64,000 bases of DNA, taken from NCBI GenBank assembly GCA_035555315.1, contig DATMGU010000010.1, positions 62,001 through 126,000 of the forward strand, written 5' to 3'. Positions 51,958 to 59,436 of the stretch are shown in pieces. This stretch comes from DATMGU01 sp035555315. GTDB lineage: Bacteria; Pseudomonadota; Alphaproteobacteria; ATCC43930; CGMCC-115725. A program made the position numbers and the translations under genes. Under the pieces are notes generated by a model. The model ran no database searches, was not told where the DNA came from, and saw nothing but the letters and a program-made list of their open reading frames with translations. The first letter of the stretch is position 1. Each line of letters opens with the position of its first letter.

Positions 51958-52170
51958 ATGACGACCGAGCACACGCGGAAGAACGAGGCGGCGAAACACA
52001 TGAACCCCGAACATTCCGGGATGCGAACCGGCAATCCGCAACTCAAGGAGGAGCGCAAGCCGGGCGGCGCGCGCTCCGGCTCCGCCGACGCACCCGACCG
52101 GGCCGGCGATCGGCCAGGCAATGCTGGGTCCGATGCTGGGTCCGCGCCACGCCGTCCGTCCAGCCGCTGA
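51958..52170 (+). CDS. Small disordered hydrophilic protein, unknown
   Basis: A 70-codon frame MTTEHTRKNEAAKHMNPEH... rich in Gly, Ser, Arg, Asp and Pro with no hydrophobic core; composition suggests an intrinsically disordered protein of the stress-related type. It contains an in-frame 12-nt tandem repeat (52121-52143). It occupies an otherwise empty stretch between the divergent oxidase and PotF-like genes. No family is recognised, and the Shine-Dalgarno is weak, so it may not be a gene. Confidence 0.4.
   Translation: MTTEHTRKNEAAKHMNPEHSGMRTGNPQLKEERKPGGARSGSADAPDRAGDRPGNAGSDAGSAPRRPSSR
52121..52143. repeat. 12-nt-period tandem repeat inside the small hypothetical ORF
   Basis: ATGCTGGGTCC at 52121-52131 and again at 52133-52143; the period of 12 keeps the reading frame and yields AGSD-AGSA in the predicted protein. 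Confidence 0.7.
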
Positions 52171-52274
52171 GCAGTCGATATCACTCCCGACGACCAGGAA
52201 AGTTGCCAGCGCCGATGATGCCGGGCATATCACGGGGGACGCGGGGCGGCGGTTGACTGGGGCTCGGGGGTGGC

Positions 52275-53405
52275 ATGACGGTGTGGGCGAGGGGACGGAC
52301 GCGGCGGATCGCGGGTGCGATCGTCATCACCTTCGCCACATGCAGCGTCCAGCTGCCCAGTTCGGCGCAGGCCGACGAGCCGCGTATCCTGCGTATGGCG
52401 AACCGTGCTGATCAGATCGGCGATGACACCCTCGCCAAATTCGAGGCGGAGACCGGGATCAAGGTTCAGTACGACGTCTATGCGGACGACGCGGCGCTGG
52501 AGCGCAAGCTCGCCGACGGTCATCCCGGCTATGACCTCGTGGTCATGTCCGCGGTTCCGGCACTGGCTCGGCAGATCGCTGCCAAGCATCTACGGCCGAT
52601 CGATAGCGCGAAGCTGCAGAATTACACCAATCTCGATCCCGCCATGCTGACCTTGACCGGCACCGTCGATCCGAAGAATCGCTATGCGGTGCCGTATCTC
52701 TGGGGCATGAGCGGGCTCGGCATCAATGTGGAGAAGCTGAAGGCGGCGGCACCGGATGCGCCGCTCGACAGCCTCGATCTATTGTTCGATCCCGCCATCG
52801 TCAGCCGCGCCGCCGCCTGCGGCATCGCGGTGCCGGATCTGCCGCAGGAGTTGATACCCGCGGCGCTGCTCTGGCTCGGCCGCGATCCAGCCAGCCGCGA
52901 TGAGGCCGATCTCAACCAGGCGATCGACGCGATCGACAAGGTGCGCGGCTATTTCCGGCGTCTGCATGGACCGCAGCGGATCGATCCGCTGACCCATGGT
53001 CAGGTCTGTGTCGCCTATGAGGGGATCGTCGATCACGCGCTGGCCCGGTCGCATGCCGACGAGCCGGACCCCGGCTTGGATATCGCCTATGCGGTGCCGC
53101 GCCAAGGCGGATTGCTGTGGGTCGACGTGCTGGCGATCCCCGCCGACGCGGCGGATCCGGAGGCCGCCCTGGCGCTGATCGACTTCCTGTTGCGTCCCGA
53201 GATCATCGGCGACATCACCAACCGGGTCGAGACCGCCAACCCGAACATGCTGTCGCTCGACTTCGTGGATGAGGAGCTGAAATCCGATGCCAGCGTGTTC
53301 CCGCCCGATGCGATCCGCTCGAAACTGGTGCTCGATCCACCGGTCGCGCCGGCCTACGAACGGGCACGGACCAAGGCCTGGGCTCGGCTGCGCGCCGTCA
53401 AATAA
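52275..53405 (+). CDS. Polyamine ABC transporter solute-binding protein (PotF/SpuD-like)
   Basis: Periplasmic binding protein of 376 residues with a signal peptide ending in AQA (about residue 33). The mature part begins PRILRMANRADQIGDDTLAKFE and contains TGIKVQYDVYADD, GYDLVVMSAVPALARQI, NRYAVPYLWGMSGLGIN and VDVLAIPADAADPEAALALIDFLL, close to PotF/SpuD. It precedes aguA by 9 bases and so is likely co-transcribed with agmatine catabolism; agmatine or putrescine is a reasonable ligand. No PotG/H/I homologues are in the window. Confidence 0.9.
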   Translation: MTVWARGRTRRIAGAIVITFATCSVQLPSSAQADEPRILRMANRADQIGDDTLAKFEAETGIKVQYDVYADDAALERKLADGHPGYDLVVMSAVPALARQIAAKHLRPIDSAKLQNYTNLDPAMLTLTGTVDPKNRYAVPYLWGMSGLGINVEKLKAAAPDAPLDSLDLLFDPAIVSRAAACGIAVPDLPQELIPAALLWLGRDPASRDEADLNQAIDAIDKVRGYFRRLHGPQRIDPLTHGQVCVAYEGIVDHALARSHADEPDPGLDIAYAVPRQGGLLWVDVLAIPADAADPEAALALIDFLLRPEIIGDITNRVETANPNMLSLDFVDEELKSDASVFPPDAIRSKLVLDPPVAPAYERARTKAWARLRAVK

Positions 53406-53414
53406 GGGGAAGCC

Positions 53415-54482
53415 ATGACTGGGGACACCATGACTCCGCCGGGGATCACGCCGAAGCAAGCCGGCTTCCACATGCCGCCGGAATGGCACCGCCATGAGCG
53501 GAGCTGGATGGCTTGGCCCTGCCGGGTGCCGTTATGGCATGGCCGGATCGAGGCGGCGCGGGGCGCCTATGCCACGGTCGCCCGGGCGATCGCGTCGGTC
53601 GAACCGATCACCATGCTGGCGAACCCCGCCGATATCGCGGAGGCACAGGCCGTTTGCGGGCCGACCGTTACGGTCGAGGCGATGCCGCTCGACGATAGTT
53701 GGATGCGTGACTTCGGTCCGACCTTCCTGATCGATCGGGCAGGCGGTCTCGCCGGCGCAGATTGGCGGTTCAACGCCTGGGGCGACAAATACCCGGATTA
53801 CGATCGCGACGCCGCCGTCGCGGCGACCCTGTTGGGCCGGCTCGACCTGCCAAGCTTCAAAGCGCCCTTCGTCCTGGAAGGCGGCTCGATTCATGTCGAT
53901 GGCCAGGGCACGGTGCTGACCTCGGAACAATGCCTTCTGAACAAAAATCGCAATCCCAGTCTCGATCGTTCGGATATCGAACGGAATCTGCGGGAGTGGC
54001 TCGGTACCGAAACTATCATCTGGTTGGGCCAGGGTCTGGAAAATGACGGCACCGACGGTCATGTCGACAATCTGGCCTGTTTCGCCCGGCCGGGCGTGGT
54101 TCTGGCATTGACCGAGCCCGATCCCGCCGATGCCAATCACCGGGTTTTGGCGGATAATCTGACGCGGCTGCGGCAAGCCCGGGACGCGCGCGGGCGTCGG
54201 CTCGAGGTGATCGAGATCGCCGAGCCGGCGCCGCGGGATTCCGCGGGTGGGCGGCTGGCGCTCAGCTACATCAATTTCTATCTGGCCAACGGCGCGGTCA
54301 TCATGCCGGCCTTCGGCGATCCGCGGGATGAACCGGCGGCGGCCACGATGGCACGGGTCTTCCCCGATCGGCGGATCATCCAACTGCCTGTTCTGGACAT
54401 CCTGCTGGGCGGCGGCGGCATTCATTGCATCACCCAGCAGCAGCCCGTTTCGGGGCCAATTTCTGGTCGGGAAGGGATCTGA
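53415..54482 (+). CDS. aguA: Agmatine deiminase
   Basis: Converts agmatine to N-carbamoylputrescine and ammonia. Guanidino-modifying fold of 355 residues. N-terminal GFHMPPEWHRHERSWMAWP is the family opening; catalytic residues are in LEGGSIHVDGQG (Glu/Asp), GTDGHVDNLACF (His/Asp) and the nucleophile Cys338 in LLGGGGIHCITQQQP. AAGGGGAA lies before ATG 53415; an in-frame ATG at 53430 is also possible. Followed by aguB two bases downstream, completing a two-step route to putrescine. Confidence 0.96.
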   Translation: MTGDTMTPPGITPKQAGFHMPPEWHRHERSWMAWPCRVPLWHGRIEAARGAYATVARAIASVEPITMLANPADIAEAQAVCGPTVTVEAMPLDDSWMRDFGPTFLIDRAGGLAGADWRFNAWGDKYPDYDRDAAVAATLLGRLDLPSFKAPFVLEGGSIHVDGQGTVLTSEQCLLNKNRNPSLDRSDIERNLREWLGTETIIWLGQGLENDGTDGHVDNLACFARPGVVLALTEPDPADANHRVLADNLTRLRQARDARGRRLEVIEIAEPAPRDSAGGRLALSYINFYLANGAVIMPAFGDPRDEPAAATMARVFPDRRIIQLPVLDILLGGGGIHCITQQQPVSGPISGREGI

Positions 54483-54483
54483 C

Positions 54484-55362
54484 ATGACCAACGTGACCGT
54501 CGCCGCCACGCAATTCGCCATGAGCGAGGATCGTGCCGCCAACCTCGACAAGGCCGAGGCGATGGTCCGCCGCGCGGCAGCCGCCGGTGCCGAGATCATC
54601 CTGCTGCCGGAATTGTTCGAGACGCCGTATTTTTGCAAGGATCAGTGGCCCGAGTTCTTCGATCTCGCGCGGTCGGTCGAGGGTAATCCGATGCTCGACC
54701 GCATGGCGGCCCTCGCGGCGGAACTGGGCGTGGTGCTGCCCGTGAGTTTTTTCGAGCGTGCCAACAACACGTATTACAACACGCTGATGATGCTCGATGC
54801 CGATGGCAGCCGGCTCGGTCTCTACCGCAAGTCGCACATTCCGGACGGGCCGGGATATCAGGAGAAATACTATTTCCGGCCTGGCGATACCGGTTTCAAG
54901 GTCTGGCCGACGCGGTTCGGCCGGGTCGGCGTCGCGGTCTGCTGGGACCAATGGTTCCCCGAGGCCGCGCGGTCGATGGTGCTGAACGGGGCGGATCTCT
55001 TGTTCTATCCGACGGCGATCGGCTCCGAGCCGCAGGATCCGACGCTCGATAGCCGCGATCATTGGCAACGTGTCATGCAGGGCCATGCCGGTGCCAATCT
55101 GGTGCCGGTGATCGCGTCCAATCGGGTCGGCCACGAAGTCTGCCGGCCGACCGAGACGACCTTCTACGGCTCGTCCTTCATCGCGGACCCGACCGGCGCC
55201 AAGGTGGCCGAGGCCGATCGCGGCGAAGAGACGGTGATCGTGGCAAGCTTCGATATCGAGGCGATCCGCCGGCAGCGGAACGGCTGGGGGCTGTTTCGCG
55301 ACCGCCGGCCCGAGCTCTATGGCGCGCTGCTGACCGGCGACGGCGCAACGCGCCTCGGGTAA
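54484..55362 (+). CDS. aguB: N-carbamoylputrescine amidase
   Basis: Nitrilase-superfamily enzyme hydrolysing N-carbamoylputrescine to putrescine, CO2 and ammonia. The Glu-Lys-Cys triad is visible: LLPELFETPYFCKDQ, YRKSHIPDGPGYQEKYYF and Cys153 in VAVCWDQWFPEAAR. 292 residues, the usual length. ATG 54484 starts two bases after the aguA stop. The operon order potF-like, aguA, aguB gives uptake plus conversion of agmatine. Confidence 0.96.
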   Translation: MTNVTVAATQFAMSEDRAANLDKAEAMVRRAAAAGAEIILLPELFETPYFCKDQWPEFFDLARSVEGNPMLDRMAALAAELGVVLPVSFFERANNTYYNTLMMLDADGSRLGLYRKSHIPDGPGYQEKYYFRPGDTGFKVWPTRFGRVGVAVCWDQWFPEAARSMVLNGADLLFYPTAIGSEPQDPTLDSRDHWQRVMQGHAGANLVPVIASNRVGHEVCRPTETTFYGSSFIADPTGAKVAEADRGEETVIVASFDIEAIRRQRNGWGLFRDRRPELYGALLTGDGATRLG

Positions 55363-55481
55363 GGGCCTGTCAAAAAAAATAAAGCATTTTCAATATAGTA
55401 TCCGTCCGGATTAATTTGAAGTCTCAACCCTGTGCACAAAGCCTCTTTACAAGCGCAAGCCGGCTGCTTAGCGTCCGCCGC

Positions 55482-55559
55482 ATGATCGCGATCTTCGCCA
55501 AACGCATTACCATTAAGACCATCCGCTTCGGCGGGGGTGCTTTGGTGTGCGTCCGGTAA
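55482..55559 (+). CDS. Putative asd leader peptide (Ile/Thr codon-bearing)
   Basis: A 25-codon frame MIAIFAKRITIKTIRFGGG...VCVR ending TAA. It has five Ile and two Thr codons, with four of the Ile and both Thr... clustered between 55491 and 55523, just before RNA segments that can pair in two exclusive ways. Ile and Thr are end products of the aspartate family that asd feeds. The Shine-Dalgarno is poor, which is the main weakness of the call. Confidence 0.4.
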   Translation: MIAIFAKRITIKTIRFGGGALVCVR

Positions 55560-55646
55560 TATCGCCGAGATAGCCCCAAACCCCGCCGGTAAAACGGACG
55601 GGGTCGCTATCAAGTCAGGATCCCGCCCGCTCCGGCACAACTGGAG
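55529..55646 (+). promoter_or_regulatory. Attenuator-like structured leader of asd
   Basis: Segment 2, CGGCGGGG (55529-55536) plus TTTGG (55541-55545), can pair with segment 3, CCAAA (55576-55580) plus CCCCGCCG (55581-55588). Segment 3 can instead form a hairpin with 55595-55603 (CCCCGCCG, loop GTAAAA, CGGACGGGG with one bulged A), extended by GATAGC (55569-55574) with GCTATC (55606-55611). CGTCCG (55550-55555) can also pair with CGGACG (55595-55600). Last, CTCCGG (55630-55635) and CTGGAG (55641-55646) form a hairpin that hides the asd Shine-Dalgarno GGAG. The second hairpin has no U-run, so translation-level control is as likely as transcription termination. Confidence 0.5.
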
Positions 55647-55654
55647 ACGAGCCG

Positions 55655-56713
55655 ATGTGCCCTGACGATCTTTCCGCCCCGTTGCCAAGCGTTTCCGCGA
55701 AGATTACCCACCCTCATGTCGCCATCGTCGGCGCCACCGGGGCCGTGGGCGTCGAGTTGCGGACTTGCCTGGAGCGGCGCGGTTTCCCGCTGGCCTCCCT
55801 GCGTCTGCTGGCCTCGCCGCGATCGGCGGGGCAGGTGGCGCGTTTCGCCGGGCAGGATCTGGCGGTGCAGGCGCTGGACGAGCGCAGTTTCGACGGCGTC
55901 GATCTGGCGCTGTTCTCCGCCGGGGCCTCCGTTTCCCGCCACTACGCGCCGATCGCCGTGGCGCAAGGGGCCGTGGTCGTGGACAATTCCTCTGCTTTCC
56001 GGATGGATGACGGCGTGCCGCTGGTGGTGCCGGAAGTGAATCCCGAGGCGATGGCGCAGCATGCCGGGATCATCGCCGTTCCGAACTGCGTCGCCATCAT
56101 CGCCACCGTGCCGCTCTGGCCGCTGCACCGCCGCTTCGGCATTCGCCGGGTGATCGCCGCCACCTATCAGGCCGCGTCGGGTGCCGGTGCCGCGGCCATG
56201 GAGGAATTGCGCGCCTCGACCGTCGCCTATCTGGCGGGCGAACCGTACCGCAACACGGTGCTGAAGCACCCCTACGCCTTCAACCTGTTCAGCCACGACG
56301 CGGCCGTCGATCCAGAGACCGGCTATAACGGCGAGGAAGCGAAGGTCATCGCCGAGACCCGTAAGATCATGGGCGCGCCCGACCTCGCGGTCGGCATCAC
56401 CTGCATCCGCGTGCCGGTGCTGCGTGCGCATTCCATCGCGCTGACGGTGGAGTTCGAGGAGGCGGTCGATCCGGCGGCCGTGCGCGACGCCTTGCGCGAT
56501 GCGCCGGGCGTGCGCCTGGTGGACGACGTGGCGGCCAATCACTTCCCCATGCCCAACGAGGCCTCCGGCCAGGGCGACGTGCTGGTCGGCCGTATCCGGC
56601 GGGATGTCAGCGACCTGTCCGGCCGATCCGTCGCCCTGTTCGTGGCGGGCGATCAGTTGCTGAAGGGGGCGGCACTGAACGCGGTGCAGATCGCGGAACG
56701 CCTGTTCGGCTGA
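55655..56713 (+). CDS. asd: Aspartate-semialdehyde dehydrogenase
   Basis: Reduces aspartyl phosphate to aspartate semialdehyde, the branch point for Lys, Met, Thr and Ile. NADP-binding HVAIVGATGAVGVELRTCLE, then VVVDNSSAFRMDDGVPLVVPEVN; the nucleophile is Cys145 in VPNCVAIIATVPL and the following Gln is in TYQAASGAGAAA. C-terminal INTERFACE residues and LFVAGDQLLKGAALNAVQIAE are typical. 352 residues. GGAG lies 8 bases before ATG 55655. The usual NCST around the Cys reads NCVA, a variation that may mark a divergent or second copy. It has an unusually long, structured leader. Confidence 0.95.
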   Translation: MCPDDLSAPLPSVSAKITHPHVAIVGATGAVGVELRTCLERRGFPLASLRLLASPRSAGQVARFAGQDLAVQALDERSFDGVDLALFSAGASVSRHYAPIAVAQGAVVVDNSSAFRMDDGVPLVVPEVNPEAMAQHAGIIAVPNCVAIIATVPLWPLHRRFGIRRVIAATYQAASGAGAAAMEELRASTVAYLAGEPYRNTVLKHPYAFNLFSHDAAVDPETGYNGEEAKVIAETRKIMGAPDLAVGITCIRVPVLRAHSIALTVEFEEAVDPAAVRDALRDAPGVRLVDDVAANHFPMPNEASGQGDVLVGRIRRDVSDLSGRSVALFVAGDQLLKGAALNAVQIAERLFG

Positions 56714-56751
56714 TCGGGGACGCCCCTTCCAACCATCTCCTGCCGGTTAGG

Positions 56752-56786
56752 AGGGCTGCCTGAGGCACATGTCTCATGGCAGCCCT
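56752..56786 (+). terminator. 13-bp hairpin downstream of asd
   Basis: AGGGCTGCC (56752-56760) pairs with GGCAGCCCT (56778-56786), extended inward by TGAG/CTCA with one bulged T. It starts 38 bases after the asd stop and ends 70 bases before the proposed start of the methyltransferase. No U-run follows. Confidence 0.5.
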
Positions 56787-56856
56787 TCGATGGCCATCAT
56801 CCCGCCGCTATCGTAGGCTAGCCATCGAGACGGGATTTCAGCGGAAGAGGTTGGCG

Positions 56857-57528
56857 GTGAACGATCCAAGGGTTTCCGCCCAGGCGGAGCCGGATGGACT
56901 GCCCGGCGAGGCGTCATCGGATTGGCCGCGGGGTGCGTTTCTGCGGGCGGATGAGAGCCGCGATGCCGAGTTCTATCGGCTGCCGCGCTTCGTCCATCAT
57001 ATCGATCCCGGCGCCGTCCAGGCGTTGTCCCGGCTCTATCGACGGATATTGCCGCCGGACGGGGCGCTTCTCGACCTCATGTCGAGCTGGGTCAGCCATC
57101 TGCCGGACGATATCGCTTATCGCCGTATCGCCGGGCTGGGCATGAACGCCGAGGAACTCGCCGGCAATCCGCGACTCACCGATTGGACCGTTCAGGATCT
57201 GAACCGCGAGCCCTATCTGCCGTATCCGGCCGGCAGCTTCGACGCGGCCGTGATCGCCGTCTCGGTGCAATACCTGGTGCGGCCGGTCGAGGTGTTCGCC
57301 GAAATCGGCCGCGTCCTGACATCGGGCGGACCCCTGGTCGTGAGCTTTTCCAATCGCTGCTTTCCGACCAAGGCGGTGGCGGCGTGGCGCGTGCTGGATG
57401 ATCGAGGCCGAATTGACTTGGTCCGCCGCTATTTCACTCGGTCCGGCGCGTGGCGCGATGTGACGGTGCTCGATGGCTCGTCCGGCGACGGCGACCCGCT
57501 CTTCGTGGTCACCGGCCGCCGGATCTAG
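56857..57528 (+). CDS. SAM-dependent methyltransferase-like protein
   Basis: 223 residues from GTG 56857, preceded by AGAGG; the frame is also open to ATG 56776 but that start falls next to the hairpin. A class I Rossmann core is recognisable: GALLDLMSSWVSHLPDD (motif I without the Gly-rich loop), DLNREPYLPYPAGSFDAAVIAVSVQYLV (motifs II/post-II) and EIGRVLTSGGPLVVSFSNR. This variant set matches a group of uncharacterised plant/bacterial methyltransferase-like proteins. Substrate unknown. It lies between asd and the MerR fusion on the same strand. Confidence 0.8.
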   Translation: MNDPRVSAQAEPDGLPGEASSDWPRGAFLRADESRDAEFYRLPRFVHHIDPGAVQALSRLYRRILPPDGALLDLMSSWVSHLPDDIAYRRIAGLGMNAEELAGNPRLTDWTVQDLNREPYLPYPAGSFDAAVIAVSVQYLVRPVEVFAEIGRVLTSGGPLVVSFSNRCFPTKAVAAWRVLDDRGRIDLVRRYFTRSGAWRDVTVLDGSSGDGDPLFVVTGRRI

Positions 57529-57612
57529 CTTCGGCAAGGATTGGTTTTCAGTTGACCCGGCCCCCGGGACCGCCCCGATAAGGATAGCGGTCAGCAACCA
57601 ACGAGGTGAGTC

Positions 57613-58644
57613 GTGAGTTCTTCCGCCCCATTCCTGAACCCTTCCGAAGCCGCTAAGCGGCTCGGCGTCTCCGCCAAGGCCCTGCGGCTCTATGAACAGC
57701 GCGGCCTGATCGCCCCGAGCCGCACTGAGGCCGGATGGCGGGCCTATGGTCCCGACGAGATGGTCCGAGCCGCCGAGATCGCCGCCCTGCGCGCGCTCGG
57801 CCTCAGCCTCGCCCAGGTGGCGCGGGTGCTGGGGGGCGACGCCCAGGATCTGGAGCCGGCCCTAGCGGCACACCAGGCGACACTCGAAGGCCGGGTCCGT
57901 GAGTTGGCCGGCACCGTGGAGAAGGTCCGCGGCCTGCGGGCCGACCTCGCCCGGGGCCAGGTGCCGGACGCCGGGGAACTGGCGCGCCTGCTGGGACCGG
58001 CCGAGCTCCGCGTTGCCTTCGACCTTCCCTGGCCCTGGGGTGGAGAGCGGTTCGAACTGCGCGACATCCGGGCACTGAACTACATCATCGGCCCCCTGGG
58101 CAGCGGCAAGACCCGGCTGGCCCTGCGTCTGGCCGAGACCCTGCCCGGTGCCGCCTTTCTGGGACTGGACCGGTCGGTGGATGGCGGTGCCGCGGCCCGG
58201 GCGCTGCTGGACGCCGACCCGGCGCTCAAAGCACGGGTTGACGAGGCCCTGGCCTGGCTGGTCGAGGACGGAGCGATGGCGTCGGATGCCCTGGTCACCC
58301 TGCTCGTCGGATTGGAATCCGAAGGTCCGGCCATCCTGGTTGTCGACATGGTGGAACAGGGGCTGGACCAGGCCACCCAGGAGGCTCTGATCGCCCATCT
58401 GCGCCGCAGAGGGCCCGGCGGGCGGCCGCTGTTCCTGATGACGCGCTCCTGCGCGATCCTGGACTTGGCCGCCGTGGGCGCCGACGAGGCGATCATCCTC
58501 TGCCCCGCCAATCACAGCCCGCCGACCCGCGTCGCCCCCTATCCCGGTGCCCCCGGCTATGAGGCCGTCGCCACCTGTCTGGCCTCCCCCGAGGTGCGGG
58601 CGCGGACGGAAGGCGTCATCGCATGGCGACCCCAGGTGGCGTGA
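57613..58644 (+). CDS. MerR-type regulator fused to a P-loop ATPase domain
   Basis: 343 residues. N-terminal MerR helix-turn-helix (about 7-75): NPSEAAKRLGVSAKALRLYEQRGLIAPSRTEAGWRAYG, followed by the usual dimerisation coiled coil (~85-125). Instead of a small metal- or drug-binding tail, the rest is a nucleotide-binding domain: Walker A GPLGSGKT at residues 160-167, Walker B ILVVDMVEQGLDQ with Asp245, and an ABC/AAA-like sensor stretch LFLMTRSCAILDL. This would let ATP or an ATP-dependent state control DNA binding. It resembles no classical MerR sensor. A GAGGTGAG lies before the GTG start. Targets may include the neighbouring methyltransferase or apt (inference). Confidence 0.85.
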   Translation: MSSSAPFLNPSEAAKRLGVSAKALRLYEQRGLIAPSRTEAGWRAYGPDEMVRAAEIAALRALGLSLAQVARVLGGDAQDLEPALAAHQATLEGRVRELAGTVEKVRGLRADLARGQVPDAGELARLLGPAELRVAFDLPWPWGGERFELRDIRALNYIIGPLGSGKTRLALRLAETLPGAAFLGLDRSVDGGAAARALLDADPALKARVDEALAWLVEDGAMASDALVTLLVGLESEGPAILVVDMVEQGLDQATQEALIAHLRRRGPGGRPLFLMTRSCAILDLAAVGADEAIILCPANHSPPTRVAPYPGAPGYEAVATCLASPEVRARTEGVIAWRPQVA

Positions 58645-58700
58645 TGGTTTGCTCCAGCAGGCCGCCTCGCCCTGCAACCTGTCGAAACCTCTAGGCGGGG

Positions 58701-59216
58701 TTAGTCGTCGTACGCGACGACGGAATAGAAGGGCACGTCCAGCCGGTCGCGACCGTGCAGGAAATTCAGTTCGATGATGCAGGCGGCACCGACCACGTCG
58801 GCGCCGACCTTGCGGCACAGGGTGATCGCGGCATCGAGCGTGCCGCCGGTCGCCAGCAAATCATCGAGGACCACGACCCGTTGGCCCGGCTTCAGCGCGT
58901 CGACATGGATCTCGACGCGATCGGTGCCGTATTCGAGATCGTAATCATGGGGCACCGTGGCGCCCGGCAGCTTGCCCTTCTTGCGGATCATGACGAAGCC
59001 GCAGCCCAGCGCCAGGGCGAGGGGGGCCGCGACCAGAAAGCCACGCGATTCGATGCCGACCAGCAGGTCCGGCCGCATCGGCCGAACCGCGTCGGTCAGC
59101 CGGTGGACCGTTTCCTGCCAGGCCTGGGGATGCGCCAGCAAGGTCGAGATGTCGTAGAAAAAGATGCCCGGTTTAGGAAAATCCGGCACGCCGCGGATAT
59201 GGTCCTTGATGTTCAT
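58701..59216 (-). CDS. apt: Adenine phosphoribosyltransferase
   Basis: Salvages adenine to AMP with PRPP. 171 residues from ATG 59216 (GTG 59225 is in frame upstream). MNIKDHIRGVPDFPKPGIFFYDIS is the family opening; the PRPP motif is RVVVLDDLLATGGTLDAA, and SRGFLVAAPLALALG plus KKGKLPG match the flexible and hood regions. Converges on the MerR fusion and is divergent from mlaE. Confidence 0.96.
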   Translation of the reverse strand: MNIKDHIRGVPDFPKPGIFFYDISTLLAHPQAWQETVHRLTDAVRPMRPDLLVGIESRGFLVAAPLALALGCGFVMIRKKGKLPGATVPHDYDLEYGTDRVEIHVDALKPGQRVVVLDDLLATGGTLDAAITLCRKVGADVVGAACIIELNFLHGRDRLDVPFYSVVAYDD

Positions 59217-59274
59217 CTCGGTCACTGGTCGGATCTCCTAGCGCGGCGCTTGAGCGCAGCGCTTTAATTGAGCT

Positions 59275-59305
59275 GGAGCGATTCCCTTGACGGGGAACTC
59301 GCTCC
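59275..59305. repeat. 12-bp hairpin in the apt/mlaE divergent region
   Basis: GGAGCGATTCCC (59275-59286) pairs with GGGAA and TCGCTCC (59293-59305) with one bulged C and a 6-base loop. It lies 59 bases upstream of apt and 131 bases upstream of mlaE. No U-run follows in either direction, so an operator or 5' UTR structure is more likely than a terminator. Confidence 0.5.
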
Positions 59306-59436
59306 GGGGAGCGTCGATTTGCTGGCAGTCTAATATCAGGAATCGTTCGGTCGGTAAGTCCGGTAATCGGGGGATTTATCGCCTATCGACGCATCGCTAT
59401 CCACCGACGACCCGTCTCGTGTAGGTTCCTGCGGCC

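Noticed and set aside
55363..55654. Lysine, SAM-II or other known riboswitch upstream of asd
   Set aside because: The conserved core sequences of those classes were not seen; the leader-peptide model explains the region better.
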